This document shows positions 33,729 through 45,097 of a DNA stretch of 64,000 bases, piece after piece (the stretch's first letter is position 1; the number at the start of each line of letters is the position of its first letter). A program made the position numbers and the translations under genes. The stretch spans positions 1-64,000 of the forward strand of contig CANTAL010000753.1 in assembly GCA_947650365.1 (NCBI GenBank). Direction: 5' to 3'. The DNA comes from Chamaelirium japonicum (Eukaryota > Streptophyta > Magnoliopsida > Liliales > Melanthiaceae). Below the pieces are notes generated by a model. The model worked only from the letters and a program-made list of their open reading frames with translations. It was not told the origin of the DNA and ran no database searches.

Positions 33729-36700
33729 GATCGGCGCCAACCGGCAGCCATAAGTGGCCATTGTAGCTAGCCGTAGCTGTGCACAACCAGCCCGACCGTG
33801 TTCGGCCAGCAACTGCCAGCTAGGCTACAACTCGTGTGGGTTGACGGGTTAGCCCAGGCCTAGCCAATGGGGTTGACCTTTCTGCCCATTTCCAATCGTT
33901 CCCGAGGATGGGTTGGGCGGCAATTCAGCCTATTTTAGCCCTACTACGACTAACTAGTGACCACCAGCTAGCCTGTGGTCTGACTATTACCTTGTTGGCC
34001 TCTCGACCTCGTGTTGCATGCTCAGGCTTCTTTTGTTACGTTTGGACGCATGGATCTTCTTCCAACGCTTATGACGATTTCCATATCTTCGGATTTGATC
34101 TTTCTAATCCTTTTTAGCCTTAAAATTATGTTTGATAATCATAACTGAATCCGTAGATCTGAGTTTATTCGCTACATCACTGTTGGCTTGAATAGATCCA
34201 TAAACATTACATGAACCCGTGTCTTTTCTTCTGCTTCATAATGAGCTATTATATCAGTTGAAAGTCTTTAGGGGCCTTTTGACTCCATCATTGTTAGTTA
34301 GGCTGCCTTGGCCTTGGGAGTTTCTCAACCTCCAAACGGCCGCCATCTATTCAGTATTCTGAAGGGTTTAGTTCTCAATGCCTGCTCTCGTCTTTGTTCA
34401 CCATAATTACATATCCTTTATTTTCTTGTTATTGTTGATTCTAGTCTCATCGCAAGACCTTAAATTTCCACATTATTAATTAAATTGGCTTTCTTCATTC
34501 CTGTTGTCATGATAGGATAGGAAACTGCACGAGTATCCCATATCACATATGTTTTACATGCTACTACTATTGTTTGGTTCCAAGGTCAAGTGAAATGGTG
34601 AATATTTGATGTTGGTATTATAGAAAGAGTGATGTTACTGTGATATAATAGATGATATTTAAGAGTCCATACTCTAATCAAGTTCCTTTTTTTTTTTAAT
34701 CTAATGATGCTTTCTAGGATGATGATATGGTCGACTGTAACAACAAATAACTGAGATAGGATTTGTCAACTTGAGCCCAAAATAGATGGGATAAGATTTG
34801 TCGATTACTGTTACGATTTTTTGAAGTTGGTTATCAGCAGATAAGGGAGGCAACCTCTGCCACCAAATGAACCCTCTTGGTTTGTTTTTGACTTGGATTT
34901 GCTGGTAAAGCCGGGCCCTCATGGATCTGCTCAAATGTTTCAAATGGTAAGGCATAAAGCTAGGTACTAGCCTCAACCTCAAGGCTTAAGGTACATGCTT
35001 CATGGATTTTCTTTTTTATGAAATATATATTCAAAAATATGAAAAATCATGTGAGAAACTAAGGTGAAGAATGTGAGATCTGTGTTTGGACTTGGAAACT
35101 ATATAAACATAGGGGAGTATCTCACAAAATCATGAAGCGAAGTGTGGCTTGCTTTGATGATATCACCTGGTTTTAATTTTGTGTAAGGCTTATCGTGTAA
35201 TAAAAATATATCGTACCCAAGGTTTGGAGTTTCGGCCGAAACCGATGAGTTTTGGATCGCTTTCAATCGGAACTGGTCTCGAAATCCTTCAGTTCTGGGT
35301 TTTGGAACTCAACACTCAGTAAAGCAGGACTGAGTTCAAAATAAGGTGTATTTCAGCATGACAGCTTGACATACATATTTACATAAAAACATTCAAGTAA
35401 ATGTTTACTTTAATTTATTTTATGTAAATAAGCGAATACCCCCTATTGGGTTTAATAAAAATATCAAAAAAATTAAAATCCAAAGGAATCAATATGTAAT
35501 TTTTCAATTCCTATACAAAATCAGACTTTACAGCTTTTGGCTAAAAAAGAAAATTCGGTGGAAAAAAACCCTCAAGTATTTTGGACTGGAAAAAAATCTT
35601 AGAATTTGAGAAGTATAAGTTCAACTTAAAAACCTAAAGTCCGGTAAAATATTTTGAATCTATAAAAAAATTCTTTCGCAAGAACTATTTTTCTCTAGAC
35701 TTGGTCAAAATTCAGAATTACGATTTTTCAATTTTTGACAAAAAGTTGGGGTAAAGCAAAAGCCACTCTTTTGAAAACAAGACCATTATGAAGTGGGTAC
35801 CGATGCAATTATTTTTTATATATTTTTTAATATTTTGTAATTATTATAAATTTTAAAAAAGAAACTGAAACCACTGAAACTCCGATCTGAAACTCTGAAA
35901 CCGATCCTTGATGGGCGGACCGAAACCGAAACTACAAACCTTGATCGTACAACATCTAAGTTTGCCATGAGGCCAAATAAAACATCTTGCACATGCCTAA
36001 TGCATGCCCCTTCTATAAAGGCAAAAAATGTGCACCTCACATGAGGCTTTCTATATGATGCATATGCCTCACTTTACACAGCCTTGCCCATTAGCCTTAA
36101 GGCGTTTTTGAAGAACCTCACATTGGGACGTAGGGAAGGAGGGCATCAATGATTCCAGGTACATCTGCAGCAGGCCTGTGGAGCATGCTATAAATCTACA
36201 GAGGTTTAAAAGTTTTTCAACTCCTAATGGTTTTTTTATGATCATCTAGTGAGTGCAAATATCAGTTGATTAAATAAAGACTAAATACTTCATTTCTGTT
36301 TTACTTTCCAAATCCGTGAAAATTACTCGTTTAAAATTATCATTAGATTCTATTTACTGCCTTTTCAGTATACATACTATTTGAAGCAGCATTGGTAGAA
36401 CTGGTTGATATGCGTGATGCGATGGATAATCAGAAGGTTATGACCTCATATCCTAGGAAAGGACATTGAAGGGCTATGTTGTAGCCATAAATTCGTAGAA
36501 ATTTTCCCCTTTGAATTTACAACTGGGTACTTGATGAATGCATGTTTGGGCGAGTCCAACTCGCTAAGTGATAACTAAGTTGTCTTGGGTTAATCTTCTT
36601 CGTATCCCAGTACTTCTCATCGAATAATGCTGGGAAGCCGTCTAGGCCGGGGCTTTTGAGGGACCCTATACTGAATACGACTTCTTTGATCTAGGACAAA

Positions 36701-39700
36701 TTTCTGACTCTAAAAATCGTATATTTTCAGAATAAACTTATGGAGTCAGGAATTCAAATGATAATTTTCCATATTGCTGTAACGATTATAGAGATGACTT
36801 TGGTAAAACTCCGTACTAGTCCGTTCTATTATTTTTAAACGCTGTCACTTAAAGCCATATGGAAAATGAACTAGGAATAATGAATTAACACATATTGGGA
36901 TTGTTCTTTTATCCAAATTAAGGTTTATTAACATTCGTGCATTTGTTAGGGTTCAAGCAGCCATTGAAATATCATGATAAATTTTGTTGATCTCTATCTT
37001 GTTTATTTTGTGGTACCCATTAAGTTTGTCTGCATGAACAAGCGTATTTTTTGTTTTTTTTTTGGAATTTGTTAATGTGAGAATCTATAGTCATTGATAT
37101 GACTAGTTATTGTGCATTTTTCTTGTGTTTTCGTAGGAGACTCTTCGAGTGAAAGATGAGGAACTACAGCAGCTGGCGAAGGATCTCCGTGCTCGAGATT
37201 CCACCATAAAAGAAATTGCCGATAAGTTAACTGAGACCGCTGAGGCTGCTGAAGCTGCTGCATCTGCAGCACATGCAATGGATGAAGAGAGAAGAACTGC
37301 GTGTGCAGAAATTGAGCGCCTAATCTCGGATGCAGAGAAACAATCAGAGTCATCCACGCGTAAGGTACCTACTTTTCTTTTCTTGTAATCCAGATAATGC
37401 TTGATGATAGTTTCTAGTTGGTTTGTCATAATATGCGTACACATTGCAAGAAATGCTAGCATTTGGTTTGTTAATAATTTGAATAATGAAGCCAATGAAC
37501 TGGAGCTTATCAAGTACAACACTAATAATTATGAACTAGATTAATGCTAATGAAGTCATCTCTTTTTATAGCTTTAAAGTTTACTTGTTGAATAATGTTT
37601 CTCACATTTTCATTTTTTGTTTGGTATGGATGAGCTTTAATCTCAATTTTCTTCCTAATCGAATCTAACTATTTGTTTCAGCTATCTTTCCAACTTCTGC
37701 ATTTATGAGTTATGACCATGCAACGATGGTGTTTTCACTTATTTTGCTACAAATGATATTAATTTGCCAAAAATAATTTGAAAATTATTAAAAGATCATG
37801 CTAAACATGAAAGGTAGACAATGACATGGGATTGTTTTATTTTTAGCAAGGTCATCTGGACCATCTTGACACTATTAAAAAAGTAACCATTCAACCCATG
37901 TGCATAGTCCTATCTTTCCAACTGTATTTATGAGTTATGACCATGCAACGATGGTGTTTTCACTTATTTTGATACAAATGATATTAATTACAAAAAAAAA
38001 TTGAAATTATTAAAAGATCATGCTGAATATGAATGCTAGACAATAACATGGGATTGTTTTATTTTTAGTAAGGTCATCTGGAACATCTTGACACTATTAA
38101 AAAAGTAACCATTCAACCCATGTGCATAGTCCATATGCACATGGGTTGTGGCCGTAGGCCAGACCGATACAACTCGGACTTTTTGGGTCTAACTCGGTTG
38201 TATTGGCCGATACAACCCAACTTGTATTGGTATGAACCGTCTCAGGATCCATACTGATACCAATCCTTTCATCGGCTTCGGTCTATAGTAAACCGATATG
38301 AATAAGCCGATACGACCATAGTTATCAAGTCGGAAAACGAAAAAAAAACGGCAGGGAAAAAATCGGAAAGATATGATGAAAAAGGAAAAAACGGGGAAAA
38401 AAAAACGTGAAAACATCGAAAAAAACAAAAAAAATCTTAAAAATTATACCAAGTTTGTATAAATGTCATTTTCCAATATTAAGTAATCAAAAGTTCAAAA
38501 CATATAGCATATGCGTTTATTAAGCACGAACAAAATAAAACCCGAACCCAATTTAAACCCGGACCAAACCCGACGTGTTTTATACGCGTTTTTCCCGTTT
38601 TAAACACGTACAAAACGCGTACGGACGTTTTCTTGAAAAAAAACGAGTTTTTTTCCTGTTTGTTACGACTTCGGATCGATACGCCCGATTTGGTAACTAT
38701 GGATACGACATTATTGGCCAATTTTCTGAACCATGGTGCTATCTGTGGTTTTCATTTATGAAAGAATAAAAAAGACGGTCTAATGCTTGTTAAAATGTTA
38801 GGCACTTGAAATTTTTGGCTTAGAAGCATGGTTGCAAGTGTAATATCCTGTTTCATTTGACTTTTGGGTTAGCAGGCACAAATTGCGAGCCGCTAGGTGA
38901 CTAGGAATTCTCTTATAATGTGCTGTGTCACATAAACAGTAGATATTGTGAGGGCTCGGAGTCTTGGATCGCACTATTACTTTCGACGTTCAAGTTACGG
39001 AATTAAACCCAACTTTGCCAATAAAAAGCTAAAAGAAGAAAATGAAGAGAACACTGACTGTTTTGATACTTAGCAAATTTCAATTTCTGGTATAAGTAGC
39101 CCTTGTGCTTCGTGCTTCGTGCTTCGTGCTTCGTGCTTCGTGCTTCATGCCCTATACATAATTAGAAAACTGGACATAATGGTAATTATTCTGATGAACC
39201 AAATTCGAGTATGCAGGGACCCTCCATGTGTTTCCTTAAGATGCATGCTACCATAAATGTTTCCTGATCCTCAGAGATTTCAAATTCAATAGTCCGATGT
39301 ACTTCATCCTTTTTCATCTCAAAACTTTCGTCCAACTATAGAAGTATTATTAAATTAGATGTTACATGAAATACCTGAAGTTGTTTCTTCTGCCCTTTTC
39401 AGTTGAGAGAATTTGAAGAAAAGTTGGTGGTCCTGAGCAAAGAGAGGGAGGTTCTATTCAAGCAGAGAGAGTCTGCGTTTCAAGAGGCACTACTATGGCG
39501 TTCTGAGCTTGCAAAAGCTAGAGAACGTGCTGTTGTGTTGGAAGCAGCTGTTGTTAGAGCTGAAGAAAGGGCCAGGGTTGCAGAAGCAGATGTTGAGGCT
39601 CGATTAAAGGATGCCGCGGTTAAAGCAGCGGATGCTGCAAAAGAGAAGGAAGACCTTCTATCATTGGTGAATATTTTGCAATCACAAGTTCAAAGGTTTG

Positions 39701-42629
39701 GTTTTTGGTCTCTCCCCTCTACTCACAAAAGGCCTACTTTTAATGCTTATGTTATAATGTTGCGTGCATATAAATTCTGCTCTTTTATTTGTTTTGAAAC
39801 TTGTGGAGCAAGTGCTGAAAATTACCAAATATCGACAATTATAACGGAATACCAGCCCATTAGTAAGTCAACACACTAAAGAGTTGCATGTTTAGGGTCC
39901 TTGTTAGGGCTATAATTTCAAAAGGTATGTACTCGTACGTAAAGTTGTAATTAATTTATACATGTGGATAACAAAGTATAACATGGTTATGTCTCATATG
40001 TGCAACATGTACACACAATTATCTATGTCAAACTCAATTTGGATAATACACCAAGCATTTACCTTGACAGAAAGAATCAACCATGGTGGTGGGCATGGGG
40101 AGCTTTCCTATTCAAGCTGTCCCACCAAAAACTCGCCTCCCAATGACAGAAATCTATTATTGTGATCTTGCTCAGTTTGTTCAAAAAAATCTCCATTCTC
40201 TTTAAAATTCTGCTCAAGTCACTGAATTAAACCTAGCTTTGCGAATAAAAAAATCTGCACAAAAGAAGAGGAAGAAAGCAAAAAGAAGCAAAAGAGCAAA
40301 ATGGAAGAGAGGAAGCGGTCCTCTGGTCCTTCTCTCCCTCTCCCTCTCCCTCTCTTCCTTCTCTGCGTACAACCACAAGCCGACCCCTATTACTAGCCGC
40401 CTGAAAGAGGAGCAAGCTCCTCTGTTCATGTGACGGGCAGCCGCACGGGAGTAAAATCCTGTGCCTTCTGGCACCTGGGGCACCCACGTGGATTTGGGGC
40501 ACCCCATATTTAAAAAGAATAGCAGCCGCAACATCTAAGGGAATCCCAAGGCTGCGATATGATAGAAAGAAATTGTACTGTCTTTTCGAAGACTTGCTAA
40601 ACTCCATAGCCCTTCCGGTATCCTCTTCCGACAACCCTCGTGCTGGGCTCTCATAAATCACACGAAAACATTGGATCTCCTCTGCAATGCTTCTGCGATT
40701 CTCTGAATTATCGAGATTTCTTCCATCATCTCCCTCAATCTATAAGAAAAGAAGTTTTTCTTTCCTTTGGAATATTCTTCGGTTTCTCCTCTGCAATGCT
40801 TCTGCGATTCTCTGAAATTCCATCGTTATTTTATGTTTGCTTGAGATAGTACCCTAAAATTACATGAACTTGAGGCCATTGCAATCAAACCTTGTCGAGC
40901 CATATATTATATTTCTTTCAAATCCTTTGAAGACAATTAGGAACTTTACTTAAATCCGATTAAGCCTAAAAAATTCTAACTTCCATACGGTCTGCCCGCG
41001 AAAACTTTTCGCATGACCCAGATGTGGACTTGTAGGATCTAGGCCTTCCTCTAATATTTAATCATAACCAGCAATAGTTTCCGAATAACTTAAAATTTTT
41101 AACTAATTTTAATCATCATTGTTGAATTTTAATCTGAAATTTAAATCTTTACAATAGATCTTGTTCCTATACTTCTCCGGCATCAGTACCCCTATAAGTT
41201 TCTATTCTTTCATGGAAGTAGCACCCAAGACTTCCTTTTTTATGCTACAACCTTGTAGGTGTGTGGGGGCCACTGATTAGTGCCGACCACTGTTAAAGCA
41301 ACTTTTAATTTCTTTTTCTTAGCTTATATAGTACCCTTTTTTTCCATAACGTTCACCATCCTAAATCTAATCTGAATCATTCATCTAACCCACACTATTT
41401 GCAAATAATCCACCTGGATGCACGAAATATATAAAAGCCCATACTTGGCGAAACTATTATGGAAAACTATGTGGAGTTAAATTGGATTTGAGTTACGTTT
41501 GAAACATAGGACACTACATTGGTTTTCGTTCTGTCCACCATATAGTAGGGTTCGAACATTTGATCGAACCAGTTCCCTGAAGGACCTGAACCAGTTCAGA
41601 ATTCAACCGATTTCAACCTATCAGAAATGAAACACCCCTCCAAATCCGGCCGGTTTGACCGAATTGACTAACCCGATTATTAACAGTGCGAGTTGGGGCA
41701 TGTTAGTTCGTTCGGGGTCAATGGGTCACGAGATGGTCACAGTTTTTCGGTTGGGTAAAAGGCAGAGATCACATTCGTGGTCCTATAGTTGCATGCACAA
41801 CTTGGAGAAGCCACCAGCCGGAAGGTTTCGTTGTACACTGGGGTGGCCACAAGATCCTTGCTGGATCATCACGGTATGTGGAGGTCTATCACAACTCACA
41901 AGTAACGATGTTATTGTACGCCTCAGTATCATCTCAGCCCTTCAGATTGGCATGTAATCTTGCAAAATACTTCATAGTTTTGCTCCAATGTTGCGAATAT
42001 AATTTCCAATACTAGTACTATCTTTTCCAAGTTAAAAAGTAGATTGGTAAAGGTTTTTTGAATGAGGATGGCCTTTGATGGGGCACATTACTTGCAAAAA
42101 GTACTGGAATTGTGGTCTCACGGTCGGTCTTGCTTAGTCATCATCACGGTCGTACGGTCACTTTATTATTTTGTAAATTGCTTGTAATTACAGATAATTT
42201 TTTCTGATATTGTGTTATTTTTGGTTATTTTTTTCCTTTGTTTCTCATCAAGTACAAGAAGATTGACAATAATAGTTACCTTGCAGCCAACAGAGCACGA
42301 CAAAGCAGGTACTGGAAGAGAGGTTGGAGTCCTGCTCTGGCGCCGACGACACCCTTCCATTGACGAAACATGTGGACTCATCGGAGGATGATGTGGACAA
42401 AGCTTGTTTAAGCGACTCAAGGCCGGTTCGGGTTTCGGGGGACAGTGTCGTCCAATTGGCAGTCGACGGTGTAGAGATCCGCTCGATCGGTGATGCTGAG
42501 TGGGGCGATTTCCGTACTGCAGACGCAAGGATAGCTGATGTGAGGGAGATCTCTCCCGAAGCAGAGGTAAGCAGCTTCGACGTACCTGTCGTTAGCCCAC
42601 CAGTTGACGAACACCAGAGGAACTTCTAG
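21922..42629 (+). CDS. SWAP70: SWAP70-like PH-domain and coiled-coil protein
   Basis: Ten exons: 21922-21993, 22071-22175, 29016-29077, 29169-29252, 29342-29373, 29472-29553, 32616-32844, 37137-37364, 39403-39695, 42287-42629; 1530 nt, 509 aa. All junctions are GT-AG and phases agree. Residues about 47-148 form a pleckstrin-homology domain (LLQGPLLKRSETLRKWNERW, GLPKYDGCCFYIGTP, CAETPGAARAWVSTLHAT). Residues about 224-395 are a Lys/Glu/Ala-rich coiled coil, and the C-terminus carries DVREISPEAE and DVPVVSPP. This is the architecture and length of plant SWAP70 homologues, Rho-GTPase (ROP) exchange factors that bind phosphoinositides at membranes and act in immunity. Exon 1 (MMAANGSS) is the least certain: its donor is weak, and ATG 22074 in exon 2 is an in-frame alternative. 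Introns of 2-6.8 kb are filled with transposons. Confidence 0.92.
23009..23355. repeat. Direct repeat flanking rDNA insert, left copy
   Basis: The copy begins GTAAGAACTCAAC and ends CTATGATGGCTT. It is almost identical to 23654-23991. It includes a GTGTGCACACGCACGCGTGTG-like segment, GA and G runs, and GGGCCGATGACTAG. Differences are a few substitutions and a shorter GA/G tract in the right copy. Confidence 0.9.
23356..23653 (+). repeat. Captured rDNA fragment (18S 3' end plus ITS1)
   Basis: 23356 to about 23522 is the 3' end of nuclear 18S rRNA, with ACCGCCCGTCGCTCCTACCG, GTCGTAACAAGGTTTCCGTA and GTGAACCTGTGGAAGGATTA. About 130 bp of GC-rich ITS1-like sequence follows, starting TCGAGACTCGAAAAACACG. 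Relative to the conserved 18S end there are at least two changes (CTGTGG for CTGCGG, ATTATTG for ATCATTG). It is a fragment, not a functional rRNA gene. Confidence 0.92.
23654..23991. repeat. Direct repeat flanking rDNA insert, right copy
   Basis: Second copy of 23009-23355, resuming with GTAAGAACTCAAC directly after the ITS1-like sequence and running to CTATGATGGCTTTT. Confidence 0.9.
24752..25538. mobile_element. hAT-type MITE, 787 bp
   Basis: Perfect 8-bp target duplications TCGCAGAC lie at 24744-24751 and 25539-25546. The ends CAAAGTTTTCA and TGAAAACATTG are inverted repeats. Subterminal GAGGCGTGAGGCGTAAGGCG motifs on the left pair with CTTACGCCTC and TACGCCTCAG motifs on the right. The AT-rich core has no transposase. 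An 8-bp duplication indicates hAT-type transposition. It lies in SWAP70 intron 2. Confidence 0.82.
28098..28139. repeat. CT microsatellite
   Basis: About 21 CT dinucleotides lie in SWAP70 intron 2. Confidence 0.9.
30861..31175. repeat. Diverged tandem duplication in intron 6
   Basis: Two segments with a shared order of motifs (CTAATGCAATATTTCAGGATG / CTAATGCAAAATTTGAGGATG, ATTGCCATAAAATACACCACA / AATGCCATAATACACACCAC, and GATTGGATAGAAAA / ATCGAATAGAAAA) lie about 195 bp apart. They look like an old tandem duplication with no known identity. Confidence 0.45.
31579..32333. mobile_element. TIR element, about 755 bp
   Basis: The left end CCAAGGTTTGAGAATT and the right end AATTCTCAAACCTTGG are perfect inverted repeats of 16 bp. 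The interior has repeated TTCGG/GATTCGGC motifs and no coding capacity. I found no convincing target duplication, so the superfamily is open. It lies in SWAP70 intron 6. Confidence 0.6.
33340..33670 (+). mobile_element. Possible solo LTR in intron 7
   Basis: A TG...CA unit (TGTTGGGCCAGCCC ... CTTCTCTGCA) of 331 bp has a TATA-like GTATATAATGGG (about 33450) and AAATAAAG (about 33550) in LTR order. No clear target duplication is seen, and a CT microsatellite follows at once. The call rests on layout only. Confidence 0.35.
33671..33729. repeat. CT microsatellite
   Basis: (CT)n with one interrupting T lies in SWAP70 intron 7. Confidence 0.9.
35219..35947. mobile_element. TIR element, about 730 bp
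   Basis: The left end AAGGTTTGGAGTTTCGG and the right end, whose complement reads AAGGTTTGTAGTTTCGG, are inverted repeats. TCGTAC occurs on both flanks and may be part of a target duplication. Subterminal GAAACCGAAAC motifs are also inverted. Non-coding; it resembles a Mutator- or hAT-type MITE. It lies in SWAP70 intron 7. Confidence 0.55.
36560..36850 (-). pseudogene. LINE reverse transcriptase fragment
   Basis: On the minus strand the sequence includes SIGSLKSPGLDGFPALF, the conserved block upstream of the LINE reverse transcriptase active site. The fragment is short, has no catalytic FADD box and lies in SWAP70 intron 7 opposite to the gene. Confidence 0.6.
37683..38132. repeat. 228-bp tandem duplication in intron 8
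   Basis: Copies at 37683-37910 and 37911-38132 both run from TATCTTTCCAACT to CCCATGTGCATAGTCC with few differences. The second copy joins the first without spacer. Confidence 0.9.
38317..38701. mobile_element. hAT-type MITE, 385 bp
   Basis: Perfect 8-bp target duplications GATACGAC lie at 38309-38316 and 38702-38709. The ends CATAGTTATCAAGTCGG and CCGATTTGGTAACTATG are inverted repeats with two mismatches. The interior is AT-rich with repeated AAAAAACG and no ORF of note. It lies in SWAP70 intron 8, inside another repeat rich in CCGATAC motifs. Confidence 0.82.
39105..39146 (+). repeat. Heptanucleotide repeat (GTGCTTC)6
   Basis: Six perfect copies of GTGCTTC lie in SWAP70 intron 8. Confidence 0.95.
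40676..40822. repeat. Short direct repeat in intron 9
   Basis: CTCCTCTGCAATGCTTCTGC followed by GATTCTCTGAA occurs twice, starting near 40677 and 40789. The open frame over 40233-40661 on the minus strand has no recognisable domain and contains a low-complexity Glu/Gly/Arg stretch. Confidence 0.6.
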
Positions 42630-42730
42630 AAGCTATGTCTCGGTTGAGGCGGGGGGCGGGGGGTCGACTTTGGTGAAATGTTCCAACTGTGGCGCTTTCG
42701 TGCCTTATGTATTGTTAAACTATACAGGTA

Positions 42731-42908
42731 AATAAAGGTCGTGTCGCTTGATATGCTGAGAGAGCTGTTGTACAACCTTGATGATATTATCGAGAGAGAA
42801 CATTCTAGAGATTATGCTTGGTTACAGAGGGCGACCATTTGTTAGAAGGTTTAGGTTGCCAGTTGTGTGGTGACGTGGTCATTGTATCATTTTATACAGG
42901 TGAATAAA
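42731..42908 (+). terminator. Two poly(A) signals of the SWAP70-like gene
   Basis: AATAAA at 42731-42736 and at 42903-42908 lie 102 and 274 bp after the stop codon. Each is preceded by a similar context (ACTATACAGGTA and TTTATACAGGTG), so the second may have arisen by duplication and could allow alternative 3' ends. Confidence 0.5.
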
Positions 42909-43437
42909 GTTGTTTGATTTGTCGTTTCAATTGGATCAAGTGATGGTCAGGCTTGTCACCGATCGAGCTCGGCTTTGCTTGATTTCAGTAAATTTTCAGC
43001 ACATCCTACCGACCACGGGCCCCACTGCGGTTCAAGAGACATGGGGGTAGGGGCCCCCAGCACTCAGAGCGCACTGATAGGCGCTGAGGGTAGTGGGCCC
43101 TGCGGTTGTAAGGCACGCAGGATGCGCGGAAAGTTAGCCCGTGGTTCAGCAGAGATCAACCACAAGCCAATCTCAAGCTTAAATGTATAGCCAGTACAAC
43201 TGATTGAATTTTTTTTTTTTTGTGTCTAGACTTTGTTGTTATTTTGGACTTTAATTGAAAATGCATTATTTGTCATCGATCAGTATTATGTCATATATCC
43301 AAGGAAAAAAAATTTAATGAAAAAAGTTGTCATTGAGCCAATTTTAGAGACGAGAAAAAAAGAATAAAATTTCATAAACAAAAAGTAAAGCAATCAACAC
43401 CGAGGTTAAAAGATTAAAAAGGAAAAAAACAATAATT

Positions 43438-43510
43438 TCCATTGCCGGGATTTGAACCCGGGTCGTCTGGGTGAAAGCCAGATATCCTAACCGGACTAGA
43501 CGACAATGGA
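43438..43510 (-). tRNA. tRNA-Glu (anticodon TTC)
   Basis: The 73-nt gene on the minus strand folds fully. The acceptor stem TCCATTG pairs perfectly with CAATGGA. The anticodon stem is TCTGG/CCAGA around a CTTTCAC loop (anticodon TTC), and the T arm is CCGGG-TTCAAAT-CCCGG. The D arm holds the box A GTCTAGTCCGGTTAGGA with one extra base relative to many plant copies. A run of seven T follows downstream on the minus strand and suits pol III termination. No intron, and CCA is not encoded, as expected for a nuclear gene. It probably decodes GAA, and serves nothing specific to its neighbours. Confidence 0.95.
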
Positions 43511-43841
43511 TTGTTGCTACACTTTCCACCTATATTTTAATTATAGCGAATCTTGAATTCACTCTCATCAATAAGTGCAGTCGGGCTTGGTCTCAGGCCA
43601 GCCCGGATCCGACCCGGGAAGAGATGGTTTCATGTGCAGGTGTTAAACCTGCATCTGTTGCTTAAGGATCAATATAGCTTCTAGGCTAACGAAGGTTCTT
43701 GAGGTGGCTTTTCGGATCAGCCTATCGGGTCGGATTGGGCTGGGGCATTTTTCGGGCCAGAATTGGCGGCTTGAACCCAGCGAGTGGGGTCTTTAGTTCT
43801 TGCCGGACTTCGGGTCGTAGGGCTTTCTTACACCCTACGGG

Positions 43842-44311
43842 TAGGGGTGGCAATCCTTGACCCGACCCGCCAACCCCACCCAAATCCGACCCGAAGTTAG
43901 CGGGTCTGGGTTTGGCCTAAACGGGTTCCGGTCATAAACGGGTCGACCCGATTGACCTGTTTATTTAATGGGTCGAGTTCGGGTTTGTACTTATAACCCG
44001 ATTGACCCGACTTGACCCGTTTACCAAATGGGTTGTGTCAACCCGACCCAACCTGACCCAACCCGGCCCAATCTGATCCGTCTTGACCCAACCCTACAGG
44101 TTTACATAGGTTCTGTTGACCCAACCCGAGCCAACCCGACCCGACCTATTCAGTAAATGGGTTTAACGGGTCGGGTCGGGTCAACCCGTTTATTAGGCGG
44201 GTAGGGTTTGGGTTTAAGTTTTTGACCTGTTTATTAAACGGGTCGGGTTCGGGTTGAGTGTTTTGCCCTTATACCTATGTCTCAACCCGACCCGACCCAT
44301 TGCCACCCCTA
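43842..44311. mobile_element. hAT-type MITE, 470 bp
   Basis: Perfect 8-bp target duplications CCTACGGG flank it at 43834-43841 and 44312-44319. The ends TAGGGGTGGCAAT and ATTGCCACCCCTA are inverted repeats. The interior is built from CGGGTCGGGTC/GACCCGACCC and AACGGGT motifs on both strands. This matches a familiar plant hAT MITE family. Non-coding. Confidence 0.88.
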
Positions 44312-45088
44312 CCTACGGGGCTCCCAAGCAAATGTCATAGGAGGATCTAATGGTGAGAGACATAAACCCTTTGCGGGTGCTGGAAACGCATACCTAACAC
44401 TAATCTTTGCTGTGTAACCGCTTCAGCCAGGACGGTCGCCACGGCCTAACCTTCCGATTGGGAGAGTCGCGATTTCCGGATATCCTATGTGTCACGTCCA
44501 TCGTGGATGTAGTGGTTGGCGTAGTGCCTTCGTATGCAATTGGTTGTTTTGCCATACCCCTAGCCTATGATCGAGGCCTACCCAATCGTCTTTGAATTGC
44601 CACTTGTCGCGCGTATTATCCCATGATCTATGGGGCCACCAACTCTGCTTTGCCGATACGAACTAATCTTGTAGCTTCCAAGGACAGGTTTGTCAGGATG
44701 GTCGATACTGGGGCATTGATCGGGCTGGATTGATACCGGGAAGCTTGGCTCGAAGTTAGGATGAATAGTCTTGACATCGAGTGGATCTCGACTATCTTTT
44801 GAGTCGGTCATTTGTTCTAGGCGGTAACTTAGACCCTGCTTCGAGGTTGGTCGATACGCCTGTCTATTTTTTTTTCTTCTTTTCTTTAGACTCTTGATTG
44901 CGTAAATTTGACGGCAAAGGCGATGGTGACATGTGTGGCCATCTGCAGGGGACACGTGGATGACTTTTTTTTTTTTGGGGGGGGGGGGGGGGGTGATTAT
45001 TTTTGTCTCTCATATCTTGTGTTTGCCATGATTTATTTCATAAGTATGGAGTATGAGTTCTCTTTTGACTTGAGAAAATTGGGAGGGA
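44312..45088. other. Intergenic DNA with homopolymer run
   Basis: No gene is supported. A T10-G17 homopolymer junction lies at about 44966-44993. Confidence 0.45.
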
Positions 45089-45097
45089 TATATCCTT

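Noticed and set aside
34925-36115. Larger TIR element around the 35.2-35.9 kb element
   Set aside because: AAGGC motifs recur on both sides, but the ends do not pair convincingly and no target duplication is visible.
40233-40661. 142-codon ORF on the minus strand
   Set aside because: It includes a low-complexity Glu/Gly/Arg stretch, lies in an intron of a confident gene and has no recognisable domain.
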